Below, piece after piece: positions 12,108 through 22,945 of a stretch of 64,000 nt of DNA. The notes under the pieces were generated by a model. It saw only the letters and a list, made by a program, of their open reading frames with translations. It did no database searches and was not told the DNA's origin. Where the stretch lies: positions 2,271,001 to 2,335,000 of the forward strand of contig CANJKZ010000108.1 of NCBI GenBank assembly GCA_947471745.1, written 5' to 3'. Within the stretch, counting starts at the first letter, position 1; each line of letters starts with the position of its first letter. The translations under genes and the position numbers were made by a program. Origin of the DNA: Closterium sp. Naga37s-1. Lineage: Eukaryota > Streptophyta > Zygnematophyceae > Desmidiales > Closteriaceae.

Positions 12108-13615
12108 ATGGACACGCTTTCAGCGACGAGGCTCAAATCGCCAAGATCGACGAGCAGTCGGGTCGCCGCGGCGCAGGTTAAATCGTGCGAATTAAGCCAG
12201 AGGGTCGTTCTTACTAAGTGGGGTACACCCCACTGGCGGTGCCGCGTAACCCACGCAGGCGTTAGCTGTAGGTCCACGGGGGCACTGGGCGGGTCTACCG
12301 CCGTGACCGCCGGGAACGTGGCGGCAGCACGGGAAGGGCTATTTTGGGAGCGCTGTTGGGCTTCTGGGAGAGCTTTGTCGTCACGGAGGTCCGCCGCCCT
12401 GCGCGGGCACTCGACGCGGCGCGAGGGAGGCGGTAGAGCGGCGCGCGGAGTTAGAGTGATGGCCACGTGTAAGCGGGGGGGGGGAGGGGAGGTTGAGAGG
12501 TGGAACGGCAAGGGGCGATGGGGGGAGCGAGAGGAGGAATGTGTGGGGGTTGTGGGTTGTAGAGCCGAGGGGAAACAGGGCGGGTATGGAGGTCCTATGT
12601 GCAGTTGTCGCTCTTCGCTCCGTCTCGATACAACGGGAAAACGGCGAGTCGCAGCGTCAACCGGGCATTTCAGGATTTTCCCTTCCCACAGTAGCGCGCG
12701 CACATCCATAACTCTCCCCCCTCTCTCCACACCCCCTCCCCCCCCCCCCCCCCCCGCCCACATCCTCCCCCGCGCCCGCCACGCGCCTTCCCCCGGATAA
12801 TCCCAGAGGACGTGGTGAGTCGAGGCGTGGACCGCGCGTTCACGGAGCTTTCGGAGTTGGACGAGACGCCCGGGAGCGACAGGCGGCAGGTGATCAACGT
12901 GCCCGAATTGTACACCGGCATTCTCATTGTGTACGAGTAAGTGCTGATTTGCGTTCGAGTGAGTGTTGCTGGAGTACAAGTGGTGCATTGGAGTACGAGT
13001 GCTGCCTGGAGTGCTCGAGCTGGTTGTGCTCTCCCAGCTTCAACCATTACATCTCTCCTCCCTGTTCGCCACCTGGCCATGCAATCGTTACATCTCCCAC
13101 AGCAACGTGAATTCGCTCGTGCCCGGGATGCACATCAGCCCGCCTTCCAAGAAGCAAGTTGTCCAGCTCGTACAGGTACTTCTGTTTTGTACATGATCTG
13201 AGGATCTCATTATATCTTGTCCATATTGAGGCACTGACAAAATCTTCTCGACTACCTCTTCCCCCTCGTCCCATCGCACCCATTCTCGTCGCAATTCCCG
13301 TTCACAATACCTCCATCACGCGCTTTTGAGAGGACTTAGAAGCTGTTTTGCTTTCCCTCTGACGCCTGCTCTCTCGTTCAGGATTACGACATAAACCACG
13401 ATGGCGTGTTGGACAGGAAGGAGTTCGGCGAACTCGTGCGACACTTCGCACGCACCGTCGTGGCGAGAGTGGTGCTCAACCTCGTCGTCCTCTTCTCGCT
13501 CGTGCCCTTGCTCGTGTCGCTCGCTAAAACGCTCGCGGAAAAGGTTGGCTGGAAATTGCCCGAAGCAATAGCGGCAACCCTGTTCACGTTGCTTATTAAA
13601 ATGACAGGAGTGTGA
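12108..13615 (+). CDS. EF-hand, membrane-associated protein, copy 2 (4 exons, 265 aa)
   Basis: This is a tandem paralogue of the gene at 9172. The exons are 12108-12468, 12807-12936, 13103-13175 and 13382-13615. Exons 2 to 4 have exactly the same lengths and phases as in copy 1 (130, 73 and 234 nt), and exon 1 is 33 nt shorter. Both first exons begin MDTLSATRL and keep a '-GTP.WRCRV' motif. The EF-hand loop is DINHDGVLDRKE, identical at the ligand positions. The C-terminal hydrophobic part is conserved with substitutions (NLVVLFSLVPLLVSLAKTLA). Intact frames and splice sites in both copies suggest both are under selection. Intron 1 carries a poly-C run (about 12737-12757) at the same place as in copy 1. 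Confidence 0.82.
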
Positions 13616-13774
13616 TGTAATATATTTACAACAAGCCAAGTGCTTGTGCTGTATAGAAGTGATAAGCTCTTCAGTACCGTAGTTGTGCAGGCTAGAGAGG
13701 GAGGTTAGAGTGGCATGTATTGTATACAGATGTCTCTGAAGATGATTACAATCATGCAGCAAAATGGGCTCATC

Positions 13775-15559
13775 TTATCCTTCTACTGCATCTAAACTCG
13801 CTAAGAATCCACCTGCCACCATATCTACACGTTCTAAGCTCCCAGTCTGCACAGCATCACCATCCGACCAACCAGCACAAGAGGCACCAGCAGCAGCATC
13901 AGCAGCTTCAGAACCTTTAGCACAGCCAGCTGTAGCAGCAGGTTCAAGCAGCGGTGCAAGGAGCACAGGAGCCAGCAACCCAGCGTCAGCGGCCTTGGCG
14001 GCAGGGAGGAAGGGCCTGAGGAAATCACCAAGGGCGTATGACAAAGAAGCAGCGTCACCCGCCACCGCCACTGGAGCTTCAAGCAGTGCAGCTGCCAGGG
14101 GAGATTCAGACACTGCTGCTGCTAGAGGAGCTTCCAGCAGTGCTGCTGCTAGAGGAGCTTCCAGCAGTGCTGCTGCAGAGAATGAACCCACTTCCTGTTG
14201 GGCTAGGGACTGCGGGTCAATCCTTCGTCGGGCTGTTGGAGCGGTTGTTTCTGAGAGCTCTCCCCATTCCAGTCCACTTTCCGGCTCCTTCAAATCCGGC
14301 AGCGCTCTTTTCTTGCTCCACCCCTGCGCTCTATCACTCTCCATCACGGCCCCCAAACCACCCATGGCACTCAAGCCACTCCAGCTGCTCAAGCCACGTA
14401 TGTCACCGACGCTACCCACGCCACCACCCCGGTGACTCCCCTGGTCCTCATCGATGTTGTGAATGCGCGCTCCTCTCTCTGACCCCTCCTCCTCTTCCTC
14501 CGCTCTACCAAACCCCTCCTCGTCCTCTCTTCCTCTTGGCTCACGTATGTCACCTTCCGTTCCTGCATACCCGTGATCCGTATCATTGGTAACGTAACGA
14601 AAACCGGCGAAAGCAGCCTGTTCGCGCAGCAGAAGAATCTCCTCCCCTTGTCTCTCCACCTCCGCCCTTAAACCCTCCACCTCCTCCTCCTCGTACCGCG
14701 CTTTCTCGACTAGGATTCTCTCTCTCTGCCGGGCGGCTAACTGGTCGGCAGCTTTGTCGGCTTGCAGCCGTCGGATCGACTCCATGCTGGCCATCGCAGC
14801 GCTGTCCGCTGCCGCCCGCTCCTGCTCCAACTCACGTTGCAGACTGTCGCTCAATACCCACTCTTGCTCGAGCTCTTGTCGCAGAGTGTTGCTCATCGCT
14901 CGCGCCTGCTGGAGCTCGTGTCGCAGCGCGCCGATTTCTTGCGCGTGTAGCTCGCCAGACATATCCGCTGCAACAATCGTGTTTCGTCCTTCGAGAATAC
15001 CGAATCCTCTTCTGGTTACACGGTCCTCTTCGCCAACTGCAGTGGCGAGCTTCGTAACGGCCCTCGCCTCCTCAACCCATCGCCTCATGTTCTCATCGTC
15101 CCACAACCGACCCGGTGAGGTTTTATCGCCTAGCGACGACGACGACAGCCTGAGTTGATCGCATGGCGACCCCTCGTCGCAGCCCACTTGCTCACCGCCC
15201 TCGCAACTCCATGTACCAACCGCATATTCCGTGTACTCCTCCCCGTGATCCAAGTCCCGAGCCTTACCGTACAACTCAATATCGCGTACAAGAGCCGAGA
15301 GCCATGTCTCGACAAGGCACACGAAACTCACGACTCTCTGTACGACGCGGAGCGGCGGCAAGAGAAACGTCAAGGCGAGTCTGCAGGCGGCGAGAGCGAC
15401 GAGGGCGCGAAAGAGAAGGAGAAGCGAGCTGAACACGTGGATGATCTGCGAGGACATGGAGAAAATCTCAGCTGCCGTACATCGCGCCGAACAAAGAAAT
15501 GAAGTCGACATTCGTCTCTGTCGGGAAGGATTTGAGTGGAAATTCGTGCGGGCGTGCAT
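13775..15559 (-). CDS. Membrane-anchored GTD-binding (zein-binding/DUF593, MyoB-like) coiled-coil protein, 594 aa
   Basis: One uninterrupted reading frame from ATG at 15559. Residues about 35-85 are hydrophobic (IIHVFSSLLLLFRALVALAA and a second stretch near VVQRVVSFVCLVETW), so the protein is probably anchored in a membrane. Residues about 215-310 form a heptad-rich coiled coil with LRQELEQERAAADSAAMASM followed by IRRLQADKAADQLAARQRE and EVERQGEEILLLREQ. This is the pattern of the plant GTD-binding domain (Pfam zein-binding): 'L..EL..ER.AA..AA.EAM..I.RLQ.EKA....E..Q'. In land plants such proteins (MyoB, FLOURY1) bind the globular tail of myosin XI and carry vesicles along actin. The C-terminal half is acidic, then Ala/Ser-rich with repeats of LLEAPLAAA. 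The gene converges on EF-hand copy 2. The domain match is from memory of the family pattern. Confidence 0.65.
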   Translation of the reverse strand: MHARTNFHSNPSRQRRMSTSFLCSARCTAAEIFSMSSQIIHVFSSLLLLFRALVALAACRLALTFLLPPLRVVQRVVSFVCLVETWLSALVRDIELYGKARDLDHGEEYTEYAVGTWSCEGGEQVGCDEGSPCDQLRLSSSSLGDKTSPGRLWDDENMRRWVEEARAVTKLATAVGEEDRVTRRGFGILEGRNTIVAADMSGELHAQEIGALRHELQQARAMSNTLRQELEQEWVLSDSLQRELEQERAAADSAAMASMESIRRLQADKAADQLAARQRERILVEKARYEEEEVEGLRAEVERQGEEILLLREQAAFAGFRYVTNDTDHGYAGTEGDIREPRGREDEEGFGRAEEEEEGSERGARIHNIDEDQGSHRGGGVGSVGDIRGLSSWSGLSAMGGLGAVMESDRAQGWSKKRALPDLKEPESGLEWGELSETTAPTARRRIDPQSLAQQEVGSFSAAALLEAPLAAALLEAPLAAAVSESPLAAALLEAPVAVAGDAASLSYALGDFLRPFLPAAKAADAGLLAPVLLAPLLEPAATAGCAKGSEAADAAAGASCAGWSDGDAVQTGSLERVDMVAGGFLASLDAVEG

Positions 15560-15699
15560 TCTTGGTCGCGGCGCTGCTGGGGAGGTCGTATGCGATGGCC
15601 TTGCTGAAGCTGATATTTCGCGTGGATGCTCTGTTGCTCCGAGAGCTGCTTCTGCAGCTATACGCTAGATCGACCATAGAGGTTTTACCAAGCATGTGA

Positions 15700-17190
15700 C
15701 ACGGACGCTACGAGTAACTCACGACGAGATGCTAAAAGCTCGCACACTTTCGGGAAAGGCGTTGGGCATCCCTATTTATTGAGTTTCGCACCCTTGTCTT
15801 GCTTCCTGGACCAGCGTCAGCAAGGGGCGCTCTGTGCATAATTGGGGGGTTGGGTGAACAGAGTTTGGTGGGGCAAGAAACGGGGAGATTCCATGGTCGT
15901 GGCCGTCGAAAGCGCCTCAAATGGCAAATTGCTCAATTCGGGTTTCGAATGTGTGCGTGCATTGAAGGCGACGCGTGCTTGAAATGCAGAGTATGAGCGG
16001 CGCGATATACAAAAGGAATGGAGTCGGAGTCCGCCACGTGTGAGTGTGAGAAAAACGAGCGTGAAGCGCAACAAAGGTGATGTCTGCGTGATGGATGCTT
16101 TTTGCGAAGTGTATGTGTTACAAGAACAGTCGAATCACAGTCGGCTAGACTGCGTAGACTTCGCAAACCAGGCCGCAACCTCCAAGCGACGTCAACGGCG
16201 TGGTGCTTCGAAGAATTTTTCATTCGTTCAGTTCGCGAATATACTTTTGCGAGTCACGAGTATGGCAAGCCGAGTGTTTTGATTCGTTATGCGAATAGAA
16301 AGACTCCCAAACAGTGTTGAATCGGGTAACTGGACCTCTCGTCGATGTGTACCGAGTCGAATTTTGGTGTAACCTACATTCGACTTGAGCAACCTCCACC
16401 TGATGAGTGATGTGATGAGTCGCAGCAGGCAGTGTAGAAAGTAAGGGCGAGTCGAGACAACCTGGCGCAACCCACACCTGCCGCGTCGCATGTGAAACCT
16501 CCTCGCTGCAACCATCACTTGCAGCCTGCTGTTCCCTCACTCTCACGTTTGGACGGCCCAGATCATCCCCTCGTTGCGACCATCCAGCTCATTCCACACC
16601 CAACCCAGACAACTATGCGCGACGCGCCCCCCACATGCGCCAGCGATCTCGATTCTCAAGATGCACTAGTGATGGATGCCGGCATTAGCACCGAGAGATA
16701 AATAGGTCGTAATCGTAATTTTCTCCAAACCACAAGCTCATTCCACACTGGAGCTCCTAAAGCAATACATTTTTCGCGTGATTCTTGAAACGTCGAGTGC
16801 GCGAGTGTCTCTGCTCGCTAGTGCAATGTGTATGATTAAAATGCTGAATTCTTTGCGGGATTCGTCGCTGGAACGAAGCGAGTGGCTCGTACTCGCTGCG
16901 GCTGTTACCTAGGCGTCCATGTCGGATTCTTCAGCTCCGTTAATACTTTTCAGAAGCACAATCAGGCATTCCAGCGCGACAACAGCAGAGCATAAGCAGC
17001 ACTCAGCGCGGTCGTGGAATGGGGCAACAGATGATATACGACAGCAGAGTAGTTCCAAGCGGTGAGAGTCACGCAGCGTCACGGCGAAGTGGATCGCACG
17101 CGAAGCTTTGCCGTCTCAACAGTTGGTCGCTGTGGGAAGTTACGACAACGCGAAACCTCACTGAGAAAATTACTACGTGAATCACGTCTC
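15700..17190. other. Intergenic, no gene recognised
   Basis: Only short, mutually overlapping reading frames with no recognisable protein. It would hold the promoter of the MyoB-like gene (just right of 15559). Base composition is less skewed here than in the flanking genes. Confidence 0.5.
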
Positions 17191-17965
17191 CACGAGAGAA
17201 TAAATGCTGCTGCAGCCAGTGATTGCCGCAGCGAGCTGCGGCAAAATACCGTCCAACAACCGCCGGACAAGAATAAGCGTGGGCGCTACCAATAAGTGAG
17301 GATGCGGCTCCGATTCTCGCAATCCAGCAGCGTCCTCCAATACCAGCGCACCACCTGTCCGATAGCAGCGCGGGGGACGAGAGGAGCATGCGCTCTGCTG
17401 CTCCCCCCCTCCCCACCGGTCTTCTGTGTCCACCAATAAGCGCCGGGCTTCAGCTGGCTTCTGCCTTACAGCGTATCCTCCTACATCGAGGATGCTCTGC
17501 ACTAGCTGCAGCTTCAGCCCCCACTCTGACTCGAAGACGAATAAAGCGCGGCGAATGGCGACAGGCCACGCGAACGGCCCCGCGTAGCCAGTTACTGCCC
17601 GCAGCGAGATGCGGCAAAAATCCGTCCAACAACCGCCGGACGAGGACAAACGTGGGAGCTACAAATAAGCGGCTCGATTTATCGCAATCCAGCTGCATCC
17701 TCCAATCATTGGAGGATACCAGCTCGCCACCTGTCCGATAGCAGCGCTAGGGACGAGAGGAGCATTCTCTCTGCGGCTCCCCCCTCCTCCCCTGGTCTTC
17801 TGAGTCCACCAATAAGCGATGGGCTTCAGCTGGCTTCTGGCTTACAGCGGGTCCTCCTGCATCGAGGATGCGTTGCAGCTGCAGCTTCAGCCCCCACTCT
17901 AACTCGAAGACGAATAAAGCGCGGCGAATGGCGACAGGCCACGCGGACGGCCCTGCTTAGGGCTC
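17190..17965. repeat. Two-copy tandem repeat, period about 377 bp
   Basis: Blocks such as CCGTCCAACAACCGCCGGAC (17250 and 17620), CACCTGTCCGATAGCAGCGC (17351 and 17728) and AAGACGAATAAAGCGCGGCG (17532 and 17909) recur in the same order about 370-377 bp apart. Identity is roughly 85-90% by eye. No transposon ends or coding potential were seen. 17965-18404 holds nothing I recognise. Confidence 0.85.
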
Positions 17966-18404
17966 ACACGCGGTTACCCTCCCGGCACATCGCACACACA
18001 ATAAGCGGCTCGACAACGAACCAATCCACTCCGGCCCAGAATCCGATCATCATCCCCTGCTGTGAACCTCTCCTGCGATTGCGACTGCCCGTCGGGCGGA
18101 TCGCTCAGAGTCGCAGGACTGGTCGGATGGCGAATAAGAGGCGCTACCGCCCACGGGAAGATTGGCTGCGGATTTTTATCTGCAGGGGAAGTTGGAGCGA
18201 GGAGTGTGACTATAGCCGTATGAAGTGCGATGACACAATAAAGGGATGGGTATCAGCTGAGAATTCTCAATTGTAGTCTTGAAGGACTGAGTATTTTTGT
18301 ACAATAATGCTTCAATTCTGTCAAAGCAATACATTCTGTGCCAACACGTGCGCATCCTTATGATTGAGTACCAGCAAAGACAGGCTTGTGTTGACTGGCA
18401 ATCA

Positions 18405-21400
18405 TCATTTCTGCAGCACAAGCACACCCATGAGCCCCCCTCCAATTTCATAATGCACCGCCTTGGAAAAGCCAGCATCTTTTGCCAGTTGCTCCTGCTG
18501 CCGCCCTGCCACACACACTCAATGATGCGCACAAGAAATAGCTTAGGGTTGAACCACGGGGTATGGAATGGGAGCTGAGTAAAACACGACCCATAAGTCA
18601 AGGAGTGGTGGTGAGAAGGGATATTGGGAATACTCAGTGAGCATACATCATCCGTGTTGCAGAAGTCACCTGTGAGCAGGCATCACTCTTGTGAGAAAGC
18701 GGTGGATGGAGGGCAGGCATTATCTGGGGGAGGTACTCTCCTCTGACAGCCCAAACAGACAGCAGCACCTGGGGGAGGCATCACCCGTGAGGAAGGCGTT
18801 ACCTATGGAGCAGGCATTATTTGCGGGACGTGTTACCTGTGGGGAAGCGGCGGATGGAGGGCAGCAGGTACTCGTACTCCTCTGACAGCCCAAACATGCG
18901 TGCTACCGGCACCACCGCATTCTGCAGGGCGAATTCCTGCATGTGGGGGCGGAGAGGGGTGGGGGTATGGTGTGTTCCAGTTTCTGAGAGTGTTATTGGC
19001 ACCACCTCATTCTGCAGCGCATACTCCTGCATGTGGGGTATGGGAAAAGGGGGAGGGAAGGGGGAGGGAGGGGGGAGGGGGGTATGGTGTGCGACAGCTT
19101 CTGAGAGTGCTATTGGCACCAGAGAAAGGGACTGGTGAATGGCAAAAGAGAAAGGGGGGAGGGGGGTTTGAGATGAGTCGAACCAACACAGTGTGCTGTG
19201 CAGGACCAACTCGTTCATGCCGAGGAGTAGAGGAAAGGATCAATCCAACTGGTTACTAAGCAATTTGAGGGGAAATGTGATATACCAAGGGCGCCAAGGG
19301 GAGAAGAGGAAAGACTGTTAGTGATGCCTCAACAACGCTCTGCTTCTGCCCTTGAATGCACCCTTGCTGACCTGGAACGGGATAATGCTGACCTGGAATG
19401 GGATAATGCTGACCTGGAACGGGAGAATGCTGACCTGGAATGCGGCCACAAGAGGGTCCTCTGTGTGGTTGAAGTCAAGAATGGCTGCAGAGCTACCTGC
19501 AGGTGGGACGAAACACAGAGAGGGACAAGGAAAAAAAGAGAGATATGGCACCTCTGATAGCCCAAAGAGACGCACGTGAGGCACCATTGTTCAACCAGAA
19601 GGCCCTTCGAAGCGCAGCAGTCCACCCGACCCCTCTGTCCCAGTCTCTACAAGCCTGAGCAATCCACCCAGGCATCCATCCCTCTTTCTCCCACCCCTCA
19701 CCATTCTACACACGGTGAATCTCCTGCTACACCACTCACGAGTGCACTCGTGCACTCCCAGACAGACATCACTCCGCTCCGCCCAGCCATGCACCCACCC
19801 ACCCAGCCACTCCTCTCCCTTAACCCCCCTTCTCCCTCCCCCTCACCAGCCTTGAGCACGCGGTGAATCTCCAGGCGCACGCAACGTTCTACACCACCCA
19901 TGCATCCACTCATCTCCCATTACCCTTTCCCCCCCCTCTTCCCCCCCCCTCACCAGCCTTGAGCACGCGGTGAATCTCCTGCAGAGCCCGCGGAATGCTG
20001 GTGACGTTCCTCAGCCCGTACCCCATGGTGACCGCGTCAAAGGAAGCCGCATCAAACGGCAGGGCTAAGGCGTCGCCCTCCACCCACCTGGAAGGGAGTG
20101 GGATGAGGCGGGAGGGGAGGACATGGGAAATGGAAGTGGGGAGCAGGGTGTTGCTGCTGGTGACGTTTCTCAGCCCGTACCCCATGGTCACCGCATCAAA
20201 GGAAGCCGCATCAAACGGCAGGGCCAGGGCGTCGCCCTCCACCCACCTGCAAGGAAACAAGGGGGGTGGAGGAGGCAGGGGGGTTGGTTGGTGCTGGTGA
20301 CACCTTTACCCCCCGTACCCCATATGGTTTTTGAGACGTCTCATAAGTCCTTTAGCCCCATACCCCATGGTCAGCTTTGGAACACCGCACCTCCCTCCTT
20401 CACCCTCACCCACTTTCCTGCCCGCCCTCCCTACCTCATGTCCACTTGGCGAGCGGAGTAGCTCTCTTGCTGCGTCTGGGTGGCAACTTTCGAGTCAGCT
20501 CAAAAGTCACCTCGTTACAATAAAATGGCACGCGGCACTTTTTCCCCCTCTCACTCCCTCTTGCCCCCCTCCCCCTTACCTCATGTCCACTCTGCGAGCG
20601 GAGTAGCTGTCTTGCTGCTTCTGGGCGGCGACAACGAGCTGCTGGGCGGCAAAGTCGAGCCCCACCACGCTCCCCGTGGGGCCCACCTTCTCCGCCAGCA
20701 GCAAGGAGAGATCCCCGCTGCCACAGCAGATGTCCAACGCGGTGTCACCAGGGCGAGCTCTGAGGGCGGGGGGAGAGATGGTGGGGGTGGGGAAGATAGG
20801 AGGGGGGTGGAAAGGTGGCAGCAAGGAGAGATCGCCACCGCCACAGCAGATATCCAAAGCGGTGTCGCCTGGGCGAGCTCTGAATGAGAGGGGAGAGATG
20901 GTGGGGTTGTGGATGAGAGGAGGGGGATGGTAAGGTGGCAGCAAGGAGAGGTCGCCGCTGCCACAGCAGATGTCCAACGCGGTGTCGCCTGGGCGTGCTC
21001 TGAAGGAGGAACGGGGCAGGGGGAGGGGGCCCGGGATGGGGAAAGGGAGGGGAAGGAGAGGGGGAAGGGGAGGGGGAAGGGGAGGGGGAAAGGGAGGGGG
21101 AAGGAGAAGAAGGCATTGGGCATGTTCTGCAACAGAGCGGACCTCCCCTTGCTGATCCCGCACCATTCACATGCCGTCTGGACGGGCTCTGCGTGAATGG
21201 GGAGGCGAAGAGGAGGGCGATGGTGAAGTAACAATTGGTACTGGCCATCGCCCAGGCGAAGGGTGATGGGGAGGGGGGAATGAGGGATGGAGAGCCCACT
21301 GGCGCAATGGTGCCCTGTACTGCACGCACTCTGATGGGAGGCTTTGCCAGTCTGGCGAAGGGTGATGGGGAAGGGTGATGGGGAGGGGGGAATGAGGGAT

Positions 21401-22642
21401 GGAGAGCCCACTGGCGCAATGGTGCCCTGTACTGCCCTTTACTGTACGCACTCTGACCTGATGGGAGATTTTGCCAATCTGATGGCGATTATGAGCTGAA
21501 TATAGGCAACGATGTTGGAATTTTGTCAGATTGACATGACTTCATCTGGACACGCTCTGACTGCTTATCCGTCACTCTCTGCTCCCTTTGCTCCCCCTTA
21601 TCCCCCCATTCCTCCCCCCCCTCCACTCCTCCACTCCCCCTGCTTTACAACTCAGTCACTTCACTCCCTCTCACTGGGCAGTCACTCCCTTGACAACTCA
21701 CCTGCTCCACCCGACTGTCATTCGCTTCCACACGCGGTGCTGCCCCAGACTCAGCCAATCATTGAGCTGCACGTGGCAGGCAGGGTAGGGGGAAAGGGGA
21801 ATTAGGTTGAGAGGGGAGAGAGGGGAGGGAGAGCAGGCAGACGGGAGAGCAGTAGTTTCGAATTGGGGAACGGGCAGGGGTTTGAGAAGGGAGGGAAGGG
21901 ACAAAGGGGAGTGAGAGGAAAGGAGGGTTAATGGGTAAGAGATGATGGGTGGTGATGGGTGGTGGTGGGTGGTGAAGGTGGAGTATGATGGGGGGGATAG
22001 CAGGAGATGCAGTTTACACGCATGAATCACACAATGCGCAGTACTCACGTCGTCATACATGGGAGCGATGTTATTAAAGATCTTCCGTCGGCTGTCGCTC
22101 TGCAGTGCTTACCTCGCGGCATACGCCAAACAGTGTACGCACATTCCTCACGTTACGCTCATATTCACACTCCTCACATTCCTCACAAGCCTCGCAGTAC
22201 TCACGTCGTCATACATGGGAGCGATGTTGTTGAAAATCTTCTGTCGGCTGTCGCTCTGCGCTCGCTCCTCCTCGCTCCGCCCTCCCCTCCATCCCGCCTC
22301 CCTCCCCCTCTCATCCTCGCTATCAGTCAGGTCCGTCGGATTCACATCGGACGGCCCCTGATCGTCCCACCCCACGCCCGTCGAATCCGCCGCTGCCGCA
22401 ACTACCATGCATCGCCGCTCCGAGTGGCGCAGCAGACGCGCGCCGAGGCTTCTTTGAGAAACAGCGGCGGGAGCGCAGCGCGTAGCAGCAGACTCAAAAC
22501 TCGCGCTGGCGTTGCTCCTGCTGCTGCACGCTAAGCTCCCGCTGCTGCTACTACCTCTGCTGCTCCCTCTGCTGCTACCTCTGCGCGTCAATTCCGCGCA
22601 GGAAGCAGCCGCAGTAGCCACTGACGCGACGGCGGATGCCAT
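18405..22642 (-). CDS. menG: Chloroplast demethylphylloquinone methyltransferase (UbiE/MenG family), 7 exons, 359 aa
   Basis: It transfers the methyl group from S-adenosylmethionine in the last step of phylloquinone (vitamin K1) synthesis, which photosystem I needs. The exons are 22642-22205, 21766-21702, 20759-20580, 20087-19954, 19496-19435, 18936-18837 and 18505-18405. All phases agree, giving exactly 360 codons with the stop. Residues 1 to about 75 are Ala/Ser/Arg-rich, as in a plastid transit peptide. The enzyme follows: KIFNNIAPMYDD, LNDWLSLGQHRVWKRMTV, the SAM-binding motif TALDICCGSGDLSLL, GSVVGLDFAAQQL, WVEGDALALPFDAASFDAVT, MGYGLRNVT, HRVLKAG, ILDFNH, VVPVARMFGLSEEYEYL and HYEIGGGLMGVLV. 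The 'LSLGQHR.WKRM' pattern fits MenG and not mitochondrial COQ5. Several introns contain partial exon copies. The first exon and promoter are duplicated at the BASS gene. Confidence 0.9.
18690..19130 (-). repeat. Partial copies of menG exon 6 in flanking introns
   Basis: Fragments of exon 6 (18837-18936) recur at about 18695-18765 (GGATGGAGGGCAG...CTCTGACAGCCCAAACA) and about 19000-19035 (GCACCACCTCATTCTGCAG), with a smaller echo near 19100. On the minus strand these read as broken versions of LSEEYEYLLPSIRR and ALQNAVVPV. Confidence 0.75.
19375..19440 (-). repeat. 21-bp micro-repeat at the menG exon 5 donor
   Basis: On the minus strand the exon ends ...TTCCAG|GTCAGC, and the unit GTCAGCATTATCCCATTCCAG then repeats three times. 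Each unit begins with a donor-like GTCAGC and ends with an acceptor-like TTCCAG. The unit is 21 nt, so read-through adds VSIIPFQ units in frame. Confidence 0.8.
19840..20250 (-). repeat. Partial copies of menG exon 4
   Basis: The complete exon is 19954-20087. A copy of its first part, with acceptor, lies at about 20165-20247 (WVEGDALALPF to GLRNVTS). Copies of its last part (minus strand GATTCACCGCGTGCTCAAGG) lie at about 19852-19875, with a shorter echo near 19715. Confidence 0.82.
20425..20620 (-). repeat. Partial copy of menG exon 3 donor end
   Basis: CTACCTCATGTCCACTTGGC-type sequence at 20431-20475 repeats the end of exon 3 at 20578-20620 (CTCATGTCCACTCTGCGAGC), including the donor side. 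Confidence 0.75.
20695..21010 (-). repeat. Three tandem copies of the SAM-motif exon start of menG
   Basis: The acceptor plus the first 60 nt of exon 3 (encoding ARPGDTALDICCGSGDLSLL) occurs at about 21000-20940, 20880-20820 and 20759-20700. Spacing is about 120 bp. The first two copies run into a shared pyrimidine-rich tail (CTGCCACCTT...). Only the third continues into LAEKVGPTGSVVGLDF. One frame is open through all three copies. One copy has GGG in place of GSG in the motif. Confidence 0.88.
21230..21460. repeat. Two-copy intronic repeat in menG
   Basis: GGAATGAGGGATGGAGAGCC...GGTGCCCTGTACTGC occurs at 21277-21325 and 21391-21440, with GGCGAAGGGTGATGGGG between them. It lies in intron 2, next to long G/A-rich runs (21050-21110). 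Confidence 0.8.
22013..22110 (-). repeat. Partial copy of menG exon 1 donor end
   Basis: CAGTACTCACGTCGTCATAC and the next 50 bp at 22037-22105 repeat the end of exon 1 at 22195-22260, with point differences. The copy lies inside intron 1. Confidence 0.85.
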
Positions 22643-22905
22643 TCTGGAACCTGATTGGTTGCACGGGTTTCAGGTTCCGTTGTCTCAGGAATCGCCTTGA
22701 AATTGTCTCACTTGTGTCAGGCTGGCACGATTACCGCCAAAAACGTGTCAGCCTGTTTTTGGCGACTCTGCCAACAAGGCTCAACGTAACTGACAACGTT
22801 TTCGGGATTTCGGACGATCACGTCATCGCGAACAGCTAAACGTAACCATCTCCGACTGTTGCGGTTGTGTTCTTCAAAACAAACGAAACATGCGAAATTT
22901 GCCTG
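22195..22905 (-). repeat. Duplicated promoter plus transit-peptide exon, menG copy
   Basis: This is closely matched by 51189-51900, in the same orientation. The match covers the donor site, the whole 438-nt exon and about 250 bp upstream (CTGGAACCTGATTGGTTGCA, GAAATTGTCTCACTTGTGTC, CATCTCCGACTGTTGCGG). The encoded 146-residue exon products differ at 9 positions by my count. Similarity ends near 22905, 40 bp before the gypsy LTR. Confidence 0.9.
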
Positions 22906-22945
22906 GCTACATAACTATCAGGATTCAGAACCGTCACATGTTTGG

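Noticed and set aside
18405..22642. Mitochondrial COQ5 instead of MenG
   Set aside because: The segment LSLGQHRVWKRM and the plastid-like leader fit the phylloquinone enzyme; COQ5 proteins have a different 'MN..MS.G.HR.WK' segment.
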